Positions 10,700 to 22,382 of a stretch of 64,000 nucleotides of DNA are shown piece after piece. The notes beneath the pieces were generated by a model. That model saw nothing but the letters and a program-made list of their open reading frames with translations, did no database searches and had not been told where the DNA came from. The first letter of the stretch is position 1; every line of letters begins with the position of its first letter. Origin of the DNA: Acanthamoeba sp. SK_2022b (Eukaryota > Discosea > Longamoebia > Acanthamoebidae). The position numbers and the translations under genes were made by a program. The stretch covers positions 62,001 through 126,000 of the forward strand of contig JANDJZ010000024.1 of NCBI GenBank assembly GCA_027943245.1. The letters run 5' to 3'.

Positions 10700-13326
10700 A
10701 TGGACGAGAACGGTTGGTGGGAGCTCTGTGCGCTAGAGGCTCAGCTCCTGCGGACAGAGGACTGCAGTTTCCCCTTTACGGCCGAAGAGGTGTGCCGCGT
10801 GTTGTGGCCCAGAGCAGACTTGTGCTCCTCCCCGTTCGTGCTGCTGCGGCTCACTCTGCTCCGACGCTGCGCTGAAGCTCAGGTCTCTGACCCCACACGT
10901 GCATGTGCTCCTGCGTGCTCACACTTGCTCCCAAGCCTGCAGGACGGCAACATCGCTCGACGGCAAGCGCTTGATGCAGTGTGCAAACAGGCCTGGAGCG
11001 AAGCGAGCATGAACGACCTGGTAAGTGGGCTTTGTGTCCCACTGACTCCCATGATCGTCTGGGAGTGGCTTGGTTGCGCTGACACCACGACCAACGATAG
11101 ATTGTGCACTTGTCCTCCACGGACAAGTGGATCGTCCTGGCCGCGAGGCGAGCGCTGCAAGCCATGCTCCTCCGCCCACCAGACACCCTGGGTCCATCGC
11201 GTGACAACTACCTGCAGGCCTTGCGCTCTCACTGCCGTCGCCTTCTGACCGGCAAAGCCTCCTCCCAGGCCAACGTGGCAGTATTCAAGCTGGCAACCGA
11301 GACCCTACAGGCTTGGCGCAGGCAACACGAGCATGGCGTCGACCCGATGGATCAGCGGACGACGAGGCCGACCCACGCCGTCGGCCGAGAGCTCCTGTCT
11401 TGCCTCGTAGAGTGCTTGAGTCCGCTGGTCCGTGGGGCTACGCAGTCGGTAGGTTGCCTGGCAGCCGTGATCGGTATATCGATGCGACTCACACGGCACC
11501 GTTTGCTCCCTTCTGGTTCTCGATGTGTACAAGGTGGAAGGACTGGACCTGCTCTGCAAACTGCTCGTCGAGGCACTGAAGAGCGCCCGCGTGGGACCTG
11601 CGGCCACCGAGGAGGCCTCGGCTGGCGAGGAGCTAGCAAGTAGCACCTCCGCTGAAGCAGGCGCTGCCATTGCCGGGCTGGCTCTCGAGCTCTGTCCAGA
11701 GGCAAGTCCTCCCATTTTTCGCTCCGGAAGTGCATTTGCCAGGGCTTGGAGTTCACGGCTGACACGGACGTGACTGGGTATATAGCTCGTTCGACAGCTA
11801 CGGGAACGACTTCAGATCGACCGCAACGATGCGCTGCGGGCCAGTCCCTCGCTGCTGCGACTACTCACACACCTCTTCGATTCCCAGCTCTCTTCCTCTA
11901 CGCCCGCATCTACACAACTGGCACGTTACTGCCTTCATTTATTTTTATTTTATTTTATTTTTTTGAATACATCAATTATTATGTTTATGTTGTTGTTGTT
12001 TGTTGTGGGTAACCACGACCGCTTACTCTCCGTAGGCCGCGATGTGCGTCGACGTATTGGGCCTGCTGGTGCCCTTGGAGCGCGCGGCCAGCCGAGACCT
12101 CTCCTCTCGGGGCGACGACGGCGGAGAAGGCGAGAACGTCGGCCTCGCATCGATCCGATCCATCATCCCCGCCGCCGTCGCTCAGCGCATTACTCTCCTC
12201 CCGGCCACTCACTCGACGTTTCTCACCGACGAGGTGACGCCAGAGCAGTTGATGGTCGTCCGCCGCCGGCTGGTGCTCCTGCTGACCCGCGTCTGCGCAG
12301 CCTGCGCGCGCCGCCTCTCCGAGCCCGTCGGGCCGCAAGACGCGCCCGCGCCAGCTCCCGTTTCACCCTCGCCGCCGCCAGAGCACACGAGGAAGCGGAA
12401 GGCGGCGGTGACGCCCGAGACAGACGTTCAGCCTGACCCGTCGCTCGGTCGGGACAAGCAAAGGCGACGCCGAGGCTCCCTATCCACGGAACACTCGGGA
12501 GACCGCCCAGACGCTGTTGAGGGGCTTCGGGCCAGCCTGGCCGCCTTCCTGTGCTCTCATGCGGGTACCTCCCCCTCGGCCCAGGGCCGTCGTCGTGGCG
12601 AAGCCTTCGGCTCGGAAGTAACATGGGCGCGGCGCTGTGGTGGGGCTGATGACGATGATGATCAGATGAGGTGCCCCACGACGAGGTGGCCGGCGGCTTC
12701 TTCGACCTGATGTCGTCGCAGGATGACGCTATGATCGAGGCCATGCACCACCTGCTCGCCATCCACCAGACCGTGTTGCGAACCCCGTCGTACGCGCCCC
12801 GCTTGACTCCGGCGCGCGCTTGTCCGGCAACCAACCGATCCACCAACCCACTCACTGCTGTCGCCGTGCGGACAGGCTGCAGGATTGGCTGAGGGAGGAG
12901 GTGGGGCCCGAGGCGCTGGAGGCGCTGCTGGAACAGCTCTCGCCTCACGTCGTGTTCATCGGCTTCCTGCAGGTGGTGGGCTTCGACCACCTGCTCCTGC
13001 TCGACCTCCTTATCGGCAACGAGACCTCGTTCCTGGCCTACTTGTGCGAGTACCTCCGCTACCTCGACGGCCATCGCCATGCGCTGGTCGCGACCTGCAG
13101 CAGGCTCGTCGAAACAGACGAAGACGGTGGCGATGATGATGATGATGTCGAGGATGCTGACGGCGAGGCGACGACGGAGGGTGGGCTCGTGGAGAAGGTG
13201 GACGAGGTTTTGCGAAGCCTGCACGACACGATCGAGCGGCTGGACCGAAAGGGCCTGTTCCCCTACCGGGCCAAGCCTCTCCTCGCCCTCCTCCACCAAG
13301 CGACCGGCCATCCGCCACAAACCTGA
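10700..13326 (+). CDS. LINS1: Protein LINES homologue (LINS1 family)
   Basis: Lines is a Drosophila segment-polarity and Wnt-modulating protein; human LINS1 is linked to intellectual disability and its biochemical role is unknown. The ATG at 10700 gives MDENGWWELCALEAQLLRTE. Helical exons follow (DGNIARRQALDAVCKQAW, then IVHLSSTDKWIVLAARRALQ, then VEGLDLLCKLLVEALKSARV), next a disordered exon with PAPAPVSPSPPPEHTRKRK, then FFDLMSSQDDAMIEAMHHLL. The last large exon holds the diagnostic Lines_C-type block: LQDWLREEVGPEALEALLEQ, then LLLLDLLIGNETSFLAYLCE followed by YLRYLDGH, matching the family pattern of LLDFLIS-ET-FLEYF. An acidic insert (ETDEDGGDDDDDVEDADGE) and a helical C terminus end at 13326. 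Exon 11.3-12.0 kb boundaries are only approximate. Confidence 0.8.
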
Positions 13327-13590
13327 GGCACCGCCAAGAACAACCAGAGGACAGCGCAAACCAAGAAAGGGAACGCTGTGCGATTGCAGCAAAACTGGGG
13401 GGGTTTTATCAGCTTTCGAGTGGACTCGAGCAACAAGAGAGCGGCTTGTTGGGGGGGGGGGTGAGGTATCTTACAAACCAAACAAATAAATAAAATCGGA
13501 AGGAGGACCGTGGAGGCGGAGGTTGGGGAGCAGCGAGGAAGATAGAGGAATGAAGTGTGGGAGAAGGAGGAGAAATACTCTCGCTCTGTG

Positions 13591-16309
13591 CTAGGAGGAG
13601 GGGTTGAGAGCGAGGAGCGCCGCCTTCTCCTTCTTGATCTCCGTGTGGAGGAAAGAGAAACGCAGCTTCCATTGTCGCACTCTCTGCACACATAGAACGA
13701 CGAGGCATCCACCCAGACGAGTGAGCGGAGCGCCCTACGAAACCAGAAGAGGGCCAAGATGGTGAGAGGGGAGGATGAAGGCGTCGTTACCGAAATGCGC
13801 TTCTGATAATCCATGGAGATCTGATGAACGATCTTTGTCTTCTCCGCTGACGACGCCTTCTTCAGCTGGCCACCCAGATTCTGGACGTGTGCCACAAGCG
13901 ACCAAACAGGTGAGCGCACGGGCCACAAAGAAGGCGCGTGTGTATGAGTGTGGTCCCCGTGGACACTGTACCTGGAAGAATTGGGCGTTTTCCTTCAGCT
14001 TCCTGTCCAGTTCGCAGTACTCCTTGTAGTTCTTCTCCCACTCGGCCCTCCTCTTCTTGTACTCGCTCGAAGAGATGCTTGGGCCTGTTTGCCACGCGTG
14101 CCCCACGGTGAGTCCCGCGGAGGCCGCCGCCACACGAGCGCTCGCCGCGAGCGCTGGGAGAGAGGCAAGGGGGGGGTACCCTTCCACGTTCCGTTGCTGT
14201 CCTTGCTCGGAGGCGAGGACGACGTCCCCTCACGGGCCGGCGGCTCGGTCCTCGCCTTTTTCCGTTTGTGCTCCCCATTCCGCGGAGCCGACGACGCCTC
14301 TTCCTTGGCCTTGTTTGGTGAAGAACCCGGAAGCACCTGCGTCGACCAACCAATGGGTGCGCGCGAGAGTCAGCCATCGCAGCGGTGCCATGAGTTGGAG
14401 GGAAGGCTGCGAGCGCTCGCTTCAATAACGTGCCTGAGAGGCGGGCGAGGCTGAAGGGGACGACGAGGCCGACGACGACGCGGAGGAGTGAGCGGGAGAC
14501 GGGTCCTTGGGGCTCCGCTCCTGCTTCTCTCGGAGAAGCTTCTCCCTCTCCTTCTCCTTTTCCTTGGCTCGCTCCCGCTCTCTCTCCCGCTCCCGCTCCT
14601 TGGCTCGCTCGCGCTCCCTGGCCAGCTCCTTCTCCCGTTCTTTTTCCTTTTCCTTTTCTCTTTCTTTTTCCTTGGCTCGCTCGCGCTCCCTGGCCAGCTC
14701 CCTTTCCTTGTCGGCCTTGGCCGCCAACGAGGCCGATGGTGGCGGGGCCAACCTCGCGGGGACCACCTTGTCTTCCACCTTGGCCCTCTCCTTTCCGACG
14801 GCCGCGAGCGAGCGAGGAAGGGGCGAAGGGTAGCGAGTACCGGTCGCCTTCGCCTCCAACTGTCCATCATAGGAGAGGAATAGAGGGAGAGTTGAGTGAC
14901 AACGCCTTCAGCACGGAGACAACGCGCAAAAGAAGGCCGAGGTGAAGGAGAGTGGAAGGCGTACGGCGACGGATTCCGGGGCAGGGATATCCTCTGTTGG
15001 CTCCTCTTCTTTCTTCTTCTCCGGTTCGGGCTGCAACGCGAGCGCCTTTCGTTCCAACACCTTGGCCTTGTCCTCGGGACTATGCGCGTGCGTAGGCGAG
15101 ACACAGGACAGAACCTCGTTAGACGGTACAACGCACTTGTGCGCACGCGCTCTCCTACAGAGCAGGAGAGAATGGATAGACGGGTTTCAGAAAGGTACGT
15201 GAAGCTTGGCCAGTTGGTGTCGACTTCTCTGTACATCTCCTTCTTGAGGTGGTATAGCCCATCCTTCATCTTCGCCACCTGCACAGAGAGCATGGTCAGG
15301 CCACAGTTAACAGAAGAGATAAGAATGAAAGAACGCGTTGTTCAAGAAGGGCAGGGCCCTTGATGGAGGGGCGCATGCCTGCTGAAGAGTGGAGGCGAGG
15401 GCTGTCTTGCTTGCGGTTGAGCACTTGGTTTCAACCTGCTCGGGGGGGAGGGCCTCCAAAGCCAGCAGCTGAACAATTTGCGTGCGCAGGGGCACTCGCT
15501 TGGGCGAGCTCAGCTTGGAGGAGGCGGCAGCGGCGTGCTTCGACGCCAGCGAGGACAGCGAAGAGAGCTGGGGCCGAGTTTGGGTGGTTTCGGTTCGATT
15601 TCGCTTGATGGCCATTGGGGGCGGCTTGGTGATCGATGAGGGCGCCTTTCTCTTGCCATCCTTCGAAATAAGCTGGCCAGTTGTGTCGATAAGCACGCTC
15701 CTACATGATGCGAATGAGCAAACGAGGAAAAACGTCAAAATCTTCAATATCGCATCTCTGCCAATCAACATTGAGGGCAAAGAGGAGGCATGCGCATGCA
15801 GGCATGCACCAACTTGCACTTAGAAAAGTGCGTTAGTCTGACAAGGGAGGCTACGTACTTGTGAGAGAGGCGCTCTTTCTCATGTGTTTCGGTGGCCGTC
15901 TTGACACGCTTCCTGTCCTCTTCACGTAGCTTCTGCGTGACAAAGATCTTCCTCTTGACCACGCCCACCTTCGTGAAGGTACCCTCTTCCCCATCATCAA
16001 CCTGATGGTAGCAGTCGGTCACTCCATGCTCCTCGGGCGGGGCCCTGAATGAGAACCGCTCGTTGCCCACCGATATGATCTAAACAGAAGGAGAGGGCTG
16101 TTAGGCAGACAAAGAGATTCAATTCGATGGTATGGGGGCGCGCGTACATTTTGGGTTCCAAAGCTAATCGTCATGCCTGCAGTGCCCTTGCTCTGCAGAT
16201 GCTCCAGGAGCTCGCTCGAAAGCTTGATGCCCACCACGTACTGAGGGCTGGCATTGGGCATAATTGTGTAAATCGGCAGCGTGTCTACGAATCCCTGTCC
16301 AGCGTCCAT
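13591..16309 (-). CDS. ELL: RNA polymerase II elongation factor ELL homologue
   Basis: ELL suppresses Pol II pausing and is part of super and little elongation complexes in the nucleus. The ELL N-terminal domain is split over exons: YVVGIKLSSELLEHLQSKG, then IISVGNERFSFRAPPEEHG with TKVGVVKRKIFVTQKL. The winged-helix part follows, with RTQIVQLLALEALPPEQVE, VAKMKDGLYHLKKEMYREVD and NWPSFT. A long Arg/Lys/Glu-only helix (14.53-14.72 kb, KERELARERERAKEKEREKE and onward) precedes the Occludin_ELL domain: SEYKKRRAEWEKNYKEYCEL, KASSAEKTKIVHQISMDYQK and the C-terminal FLHTEIKKEKAALLALN, with the stop at 13591. The ATG used is MDAGQGFVDTLPIYT at 16307-16309. The frame stays open upstream (TYSLLRLSVCDGAHRLAI), which resembles the family's N terminus, so the true start may lie beyond about 16.4 kb. 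Confidence 0.85.
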
Positions 16310-16462
16310 GATGGCGAGCCGATGAGCTCCGTCGCACACGGAAAGCCTCAAGAGACTGTAGGTTCCCCGCTCGCGAGTGTCCTTAAAGGAGAGAGCCTCG
16401 CTCTCTTCTGCCGTACAACTTCGTCCTCTTCCTTCCCTTAGGCCTGCTTGCACCCGCGACAC

Positions 16463-17029
16463 ACGACACTCCCTCCTTGCGTGTGTGCCTCGGCCGGACA
16501 GGACAACAACCTCTCCTGCACGCCCCCGTGCGTGTTGTTATGGCTTTCGGATTTCCCGCCTATTTTCTTCGTCTCTGCCCCAAAACCCTTGGCGTTCTGT
16601 CTCGGCCACCAGATCACGCCCTTTCTTTTTTCCGCCACATTTCATCTTTTGGTGGTTTTCCTGTTTGAATCTTGCGAGCCCCAGAAGCCGCTGGGTCCTT
16701 CCAAGCTTTGGTCGGTACAGGCAGCAAGGGTCTGGGTCGGTGCGCGGGCGTGGCCGCCAGCGGTTTCTTCCCTCCCCCACGGTTGCGAGTTGTTCGCCGT
16801 GTGTATCGGCGTCCGCCAATGGGCAAGTCCAGATACGCGAGCAAAATATCCTGTTTTTTCTCGGCTTGTATTATAAGCAGTAAAAGCAGAGATCGAGCCG
16901 GTCGATTTGGCCATCTCAATTCTTTTTCAAAAGAAGCTTCAGTGGGCTTGAGGCGGGCGATAAGGTTGGCCGGGAACGCAGCCAACGCGTGTTGTACATT
17001 TCAAGAACAGAGCCAACATTGAACACCCA
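16463..17029. other. Divergent intergenic region between ELL and RasGEF
   Basis: Several open frames cross it but none has coding-like composition or recognisable motifs. It probably holds both promoters and possibly the first ELL exon. It is rich in TTTT and CCTC runs. Confidence 0.4.
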
Positions 17030-19792
17030 ATGATGGCCGAAACGCCCAGCGAGCAGCCTGCCGAAAAGTCTGAGCTACAGATTCTACAAGAAGAGAATGC
17101 TGTCATGCGACGCGAAATCGAAGCTCTGGTGCAGGCAAAAGAAATCGCCCGAGAGAAAGTCAGGGTACGGCCGCCTCATCCCTGTGTACTCCAAATTCCT
17201 GATTTAAAAATCACTCCACCACAGAGCGCCATTCAAGAACTAGTAGAGGAAAACAAACGCTTAAAGACGAAGCTCGCCGGTATGGAGGTACGCCCATGAA
17301 CACGCAGCCAATATTTAGTTATTTAATAATGAATAAAAAACGAACATCTTTCGGCCACACAGACACAAATGTCCAGCCTCATGGCCGAACGAAATGGCCT
17401 TGTCAAGCGGCTGCAGGCGTCAAACGGCGAAGAGGTACCTCTGTCGTTGTCGTCTATTGCATGGTGAATTTCTGTGTCCTTATGTTGGCTACTTGGTGGC
17501 TTGAAGCAGGAGAGAGGAGAGGACGAGCAGCAACAACAGCAGGAGGCCATGAGTCGCAGCAACTCAGGCAACCGACCCATCAGGAAGGCCTCGCAGTCCA
17601 AAGCCTCCAAGTTCTTTGGCGTCGGCGCGGCGGTGGTAGAAGAGGAGGCCGGCCCGATTGAAACACTAAAGATCGAAGAGGAGGGACTGCTCATGTGGAG
17701 AAATGAGGTTCGTTGTTTGCTTCCTCATCATCTCAACACGCGCACGTTCTCATCCTCTACTCGCCTGAATATATCTGGCTGTCTGCCTGGAACACAGACG
17801 GACAATACAATCGAAGTGCGCGGAGGCACGCTGGAGAAGCTCATCCTGCGGCTCCTGCACGAGGCCACGCCACGCCTCTCGCCCGATTTCATAAGCGACT
17901 TTATCCTCACCCACAAGAGCTTCGCCACTACCGACGAAGTGCTCGCCCACCTTACCAAAAAGTATCTCCGCCGCGACCACTGTCCTTTGCCCCGATGCTC
18001 GCCTTCGGGTCTGCTGGAGTCATGACGTTGCCTCTCCCTGGTCACCAGGTACCAGGACTGCACTGCCGAGGCGGACAAGGAGGAAAAAATCACACGGCTG
18101 CGCATTTGCAACGTCCTGGAACTGTGGGCCGAGCTGCAGGGGGAGGATCTGGCGGCTGAGGAGAAGTTCCTTACCTTTGTCAAAACCCGCCTGCAGGCCG
18201 TCGACGGGGTGCGCAGTGACCCCCATCCACTGACCGACCACCCGTTATTCGTTATTGCCCTGTCGCGTAACTTTTCGTTTTGCCTCCTCGTTTAATTTCT
18301 CTTTATTTTAGTTGCGTTATTAGCCTTTTTTAGTATGACGTATTCACTCGCGCCATGCAGGAGCGGCTCGCACAGGGAATTCTTCGTAAGCTTTCCGGGT
18401 GGCTCGGTGAAACTCCGAGCGGTCGGCCGGAGAGCCCGGTACCTTTGGCTCCCTTCGCGGCCTCCGTTTCCTGGACCCGTGTCTTATGCGCGGAGATCTG
18501 CGGGTGTGCTTGCACTGGGACAGAAACTCGTGCACAGTTTGAGCGGCGAGCTGGACTCGGCGGCGAGCAGCAGCGATGACTTGCGCAACTCCCGCAAGAG
18601 CTCGTCGCCTCGAAGTTCGTCGTCGCCTCGCTTGACCCGAAAGCTGGCCCCCATCAAACAACCCAAGCCCCTCATTCCCAGGGTATTTCTCTCTCTCTCT
18701 CTCTCTCGTCCCGTTTTCTGTTTGTCGGACTCCAGAGTTCGGTCAGACTGAAGTCTGCCATTTGCCCGTTTTATTTGCTTTTTGATTTGCTCCACGAACA
18801 GATCAAGGATGCCGCCGAGCTTACGCTGGACGACATCGAGCCGGTGGAACTGGCGCGACAGATGACTCTGCTCGACTACGCCCTGTTTCAGAAGATCAGA
18901 CCCTCCGAGTACAACAACGTGGCGTGGACCAAGAAGAACAAGGAGGCGGCGTCGCCCAACCTGCTCCGATTCATCCGGCGATTCAACGAGGTCTCGATTT
19001 GGGTGCAGAACACCATCCTCTCGGGCAAGAGCGCCAAGAAGCGCGCGGCGCTGGTGGACAACTTCGCCAAGGCGGCCGTGGCCTTCCGCAAGCTCAACAA
19101 CTTCAACGGCGTGATGCAAATCGTCTCCGCGATGGAGGGCGCCGCCGTGCATCGCCTTCAGAAGACGTTCGAGCGGGTGCGCCCCAAGTCGAGGACCAAG
19201 TACGCCGAGCTGCTCGAGCTCATGTCCTCCTCGGGCTCCTACAAATTCTATCGAGAGGTACGACACCCCTGTCCATTTGCTCTCCTTCACGCGTTTGGTG
19301 TTCACCATTGTGACGTCATCAGGCGCTTGCGGCGGCAAACCCACCCATCGTGCCCTACATGGGCATGTACCTCACCGACCTGATGACCCTCGACGAAGTG
19401 CACAAAAACACGCTCGAGCCCGGTCACCCAAGTAAGCGCCCTCCTTTCGGGTCTCACCACGCATTCACTGTGGAAGCGCTCACCGTGAACGTCGCTGCTG
19501 CTGCAGGTTACATCAACTTCACCAAGAGAACACAGATCGCGTCGGTGATGAAGAAAATTTTGGAGCAGCAGAGCGCGGACTACGTCCTCCAGCCGATCGA
19601 ATGCATTCAGGTTCGGTCCCTTCCCATCAGCGGTTGAGGCAGCGTGCGGTGTGCTCATGCTGGCCTGCGCGTTTTTTTTGGGGGGGGGCGGTCCACCAGG
19701 AGTGGTTCGTGGCCCAGCTGGAGCAATACGGTTCCACGTCGGAAGACGCCCTGTTCAACATGTCCCTCGTCGCCGAGCCGCGCGAGAGCTAG
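17030..19792 (+). CDS. RasGEF (Cdc25-type) with coiled-coil N terminus and RasGEF_N
   Basis: Activates Ras-family GTPases by GDP release. The ATG at 17030 is followed by a coiled coil over three small exons (LQILQEENAVMRREIEALVQ, SAIQELVEENKRLKTKLAGM, SSLMAERNGLVKRLQAS). A Gln/Ser-rich linker comes next, then RasGEF_N: RGGTLEKLILRLLHEATPRL, SDFILTHKSFATTDEVLAHL, RICNVLELWAELQGEDL. After a Ser-rich linker with phosphorylation-like SSSPRSSSSPRL comes the catalytic Cdc25 domain: DIEPVELARQMTLLDYALFQ, LLRFIRRFNEVSIWVQNTIL, AFRKLNNFNGVMQIVSAMEG followed by AAVHRLQKTF, then PPIVPYMGMYLTDLMTLDEV and YINFTKRTQIASVMKKI. All structural blocks are present and the stop is at 19792. Acanthamoeba-type genomes carry many RasGEFs. 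The Ras target is unknown. Confidence 0.9.
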
Positions 19793-20070
19793 AGGGCGCC
19801 CTCTCTCGCCAAGACTTCTGGCCCCCACGGCCCGCCGTCTTCGCATGTCCAACGCACATTCATGTACAATTAGCCGTTGCTGCAAGACTCACCATTCACA
19901 TCCACATCAGCGTCGCCTCCAATGCTCGCGGCTCGAGCCAGACCGTTATTTCATTGTGCGGGGACAAGGCGCCTTCTGGCCAGAAGCCTTGGGATTTTTA
20001 TGTATTCACACTATGTATAGGTGGGGGTTGGGATTGCAGGCTGCCGACACAGACTGCCCGTGGCGGTGGT
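19793..20070. other. Convergent 3' region
   Basis: The RasGEF gene and the minus-strand small gene converge here. No coding sequence was identified. Confidence 0.3.
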
Positions 20071-20808
20071 TTAGTGGGACCTCTTGCCGTTGTTACGGGC
20101 CTTGGGCTGCCTGGCGGCCTTCTGCTCGTAGGCACGGGCCTTGAGGAGCTGGGTGCTGTGGGCCTTGCAATAGACCTTGCCGTTACCCGCCGTGGCCGCA
20201 ATCACATTTACACCTGTTGGGGGCCAAGCACACAAGTTAGCCTGGAACCGAAACGCTGTTGGTAGCGAGGTAAACTGAAATGGGGTGTCTTTACCTTTGG
20301 TGATAGGGGCCGAGCAGTGGGCGCAGTGGAGGACGAGCGCGTTGTCGTGACTCTTCTTGGCCGTCTTGGCTTGGCGAGCCTTCTCGGCTGCTTCCTCCTC
20401 TTGCTGGGCCATCTCCATGCGACGCCTGGCCACTTCCTCCTCGATGCGCCGCCTTATCTCGGCGATGCGCCTAGCTCGCGCCTCGTCGCTTTCGCTCTCT
20501 TCGTTTCGCTCGTGGCCCTTGTCGCTTTCACTGTTCTGCTTCTTGTCCAGCCACACGAACTCAGAGAGGCCCAGGTCATCCTCCTTGAGCGCAGCAAGCA
20601 GAGCCTCAGGCGGGCTGCGCAAAAAAGAAGAATCAAAAAAGCAGCCCTCATCCCATTGGCTGGCGACCGTTTATCACAACCGAAGGCAAGGGAAGTACCT
20701 GTCCCACATGAGGGAAGCGAGCATCTCGTTGGATACCTCCTCCTTGCCCTCGAGAACGTTCTTGACGTCTTGCTCGACCGAGGCGCTGGTGGCGTTGGTG
20801 TTTCCCAT
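20071..20808 (-). CDS. Small zinc-binding protein with charged coiled coil; function unknown
   Basis: Not recognised. The ATG at 20806-20808 reads MGNTNATSASVEQDVKNVLE. Gly-2 with small residues after it resembles an N-myristoylation signal, though this is only suggestive. The next exon has LLAALKEDDLGLSEFVWLD, then a Glu/Arg-rich helix (RRIAEIRRRIEEEVARRRME). A Cys pair in LHCAHCSAPITKG is followed, after an intron, by KVYCKAHSTQLL, so C-x2-C and C-x2-H can form one zinc site like half a LIM or a zinc ribbon. The C terminus is basic (ARQPKARNNGKRSH). The length is about 175 residues. The zinc knuckle with a helical arm suggests an RNA- or protein-binding adaptor; this is inference. Confidence 0.6.
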
Positions 20809-21365
20809 TGTTGCTTAAGTGGTGGTGATGGTTTGCTGGCCTCTACTATCTACAACCAAACCTGACGGGCTTGGGTAAGGTGCTGAGGGATACGTGTGTG
20901 CGGTTGGTACTGAGTGGTAGTGGGTGGTGCGAACGGTGGGTTGTTGTTGGTTGCTTGTGTTTGTGTTTCTGGTTTTGCTGTTGGTGGTGCTGTAAAACTC
21001 GAGCTTTGCTGGCTCCAGTCAAGGTCAAGGCTTCGGGGAAGTAGCGGTTGACCCGCAGGTCGGTGCGGAACGCGCGTCAGCATCCAACCCCATCGCTTTC
21101 GCTTTCTTTTCGTCCTGTCCTCTGGCTGACCACGGACACCACGTTGTCTCGTGCCGTGAACGTGGCTCCTGGCCTTCTTCCGCGACATTTCTCGAAACAA
21201 CTTCATCGCAGGCGCAACATAGTGGCAATTTCGCAGTCAATTTCGGACATAGTGATGAGAATAACTGAAGAAATAAACGTTCGACTCTCTGTTGACTTTC
21301 GGTGGACCAGCCCGGTGGCGTTGCGTCGTGTTTAAGGTATGTACATCGTCCGCTCCACCCACTGC
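20809..21365. other. Intergenic between two minus-strand genes
   Basis: Expected to hold the leader and promoter of the small zinc gene and the trailer of RBM18. An open frame on the minus strand (Gln, Thr and Pro-rich with poly-Asn) has no recognisable domain, and I treat it as untranslated leader. Confidence 0.35.
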
Positions 21366-22138
21366 TCAGTAGGGCCTGTCCCGGAGGCTCGGGTTGCGCG
21401 TGCTGTAGGACGAGGGCTGCTTGCCAGCTCCCGAAGTGGTTTCCTGCTTCATGAGGGCCAGCTTGGCCTGGATGGCCTTTATCTTGGCTTCGTTGCTGTG
21501 GCCAAGCAGAGAAGTCAGCACCGAGAGCCTGTGACGAGCAAATGCCAACTTTATACAAGAAGGGGAGGCACCTTATCCTCTTGTGTTCCTTGTCTCTTTC
21601 GTTCTCCTGCTTGCGAGCCTTCTCCGCCTCGACCACCGCACTGTCGTCGGAGAGCCTATCGTTGGAGTACAACACCTTGTGGAGGAAGAGGCCGTGAGTC
21701 AGCCTGGTGGGCAAGTGGCGTACCGCAGGAGAGAGCGCACCTTTTCATCGACGAAGCGCACAACCAGGGGACGACCAAGGAGCATCTTGCCGTTGGCCTT
21801 CTCTTTGGCTGTCTGCGCCTCCTGTTGGATTGACAGACACAAGAGAGAAAGAGGAGGGATATAAGTACATAGTGAACTAAGAGGAGGGTGATCGCTTGGG
21901 CACCTGCTTGGTAGCAAACTCAACGAAGCAGAAACCTTTGGGTTCGCCTCGCTTGGGTCCGTGCTTGTGCCATATGAACTGCTCCCGCACAATCTTGCCA
22001 TATTGCTGAAAAAGTTTGATAACGTGGTACCTGCAGGTGGGTGATTAATCGTGGCCTGCCAGCACAGGTGCAAAACAGGTTGGAAGTATACTCGTTGGCC
22101 GTGGGAGCGAGGTTGCCCACATAAAGCTTGTGCTCCAT
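21366..22138 (-). CDS. RBM18: RNA-binding protein 18 (single RRM)
   Basis: A single-RRM nuclear protein of poorly known function, conserved from plants to animals. The ATG at 22136-22138 gives MEHKLYVGNLAPTANEY (RNP2 is LYVGNL). Then HVIKLFQQYGKIVREQFIWH and GPKRGEPKGFCFVEFATKQE supply RNP1 (KGFCFVEF), followed by AQTAKEKANGKMLLGRPLVV and RFVDEK. The linker has RLSDDSAVVEAEKARKQENE. The last exon contains KIKAIQAKLALMKQETTSG, the family's AKIKAIEAKL signature, and ends YSTRNPSLRDRPY. The spacing and the C-terminal helix identify RBM18 rather than a generic RRM protein. It is transcribed divergently from the cyclin gene across about 244 bases. Confidence 0.88.
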
Positions 22139-22382
22139 CACTTCACCTGCCGCCGCCCTGTACTATCCTCCCCGTGGACCGAAAATGCGCACATCCCCAA
22201 TTGCAATGATTTAGCCTTTGCGATTGCATGTTTGAAGCTTCAACGGCGAACAGCAACGTACAGAGCTCGTGCGAGGGTGGGTGTCACTGTGATCGACCTT
22301 TGACCTGCTCATCTTGCTTCCAAGGGAAAAAAAAAGGAAATAAAAAGCAGCAGTTCAAGTCAAATAAGAAACAACAAATTAG
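22139..22382. promoter_or_regulatory. Divergent promoter RBM18 / cyclin
   Basis: A 244-base gap between opposed ATGs. It contains an A-rich leader (GGAAAAAAAAAGGAAATAAA near 22323) just before the cyclin start. Confidence 0.4.

Noticed and set aside
20850..21206. 118-codon minus-strand frame upstream of the zinc protein
   Set aside because: Gln/Thr/Asn-rich with no conserved feature; best explained as leader sequence.
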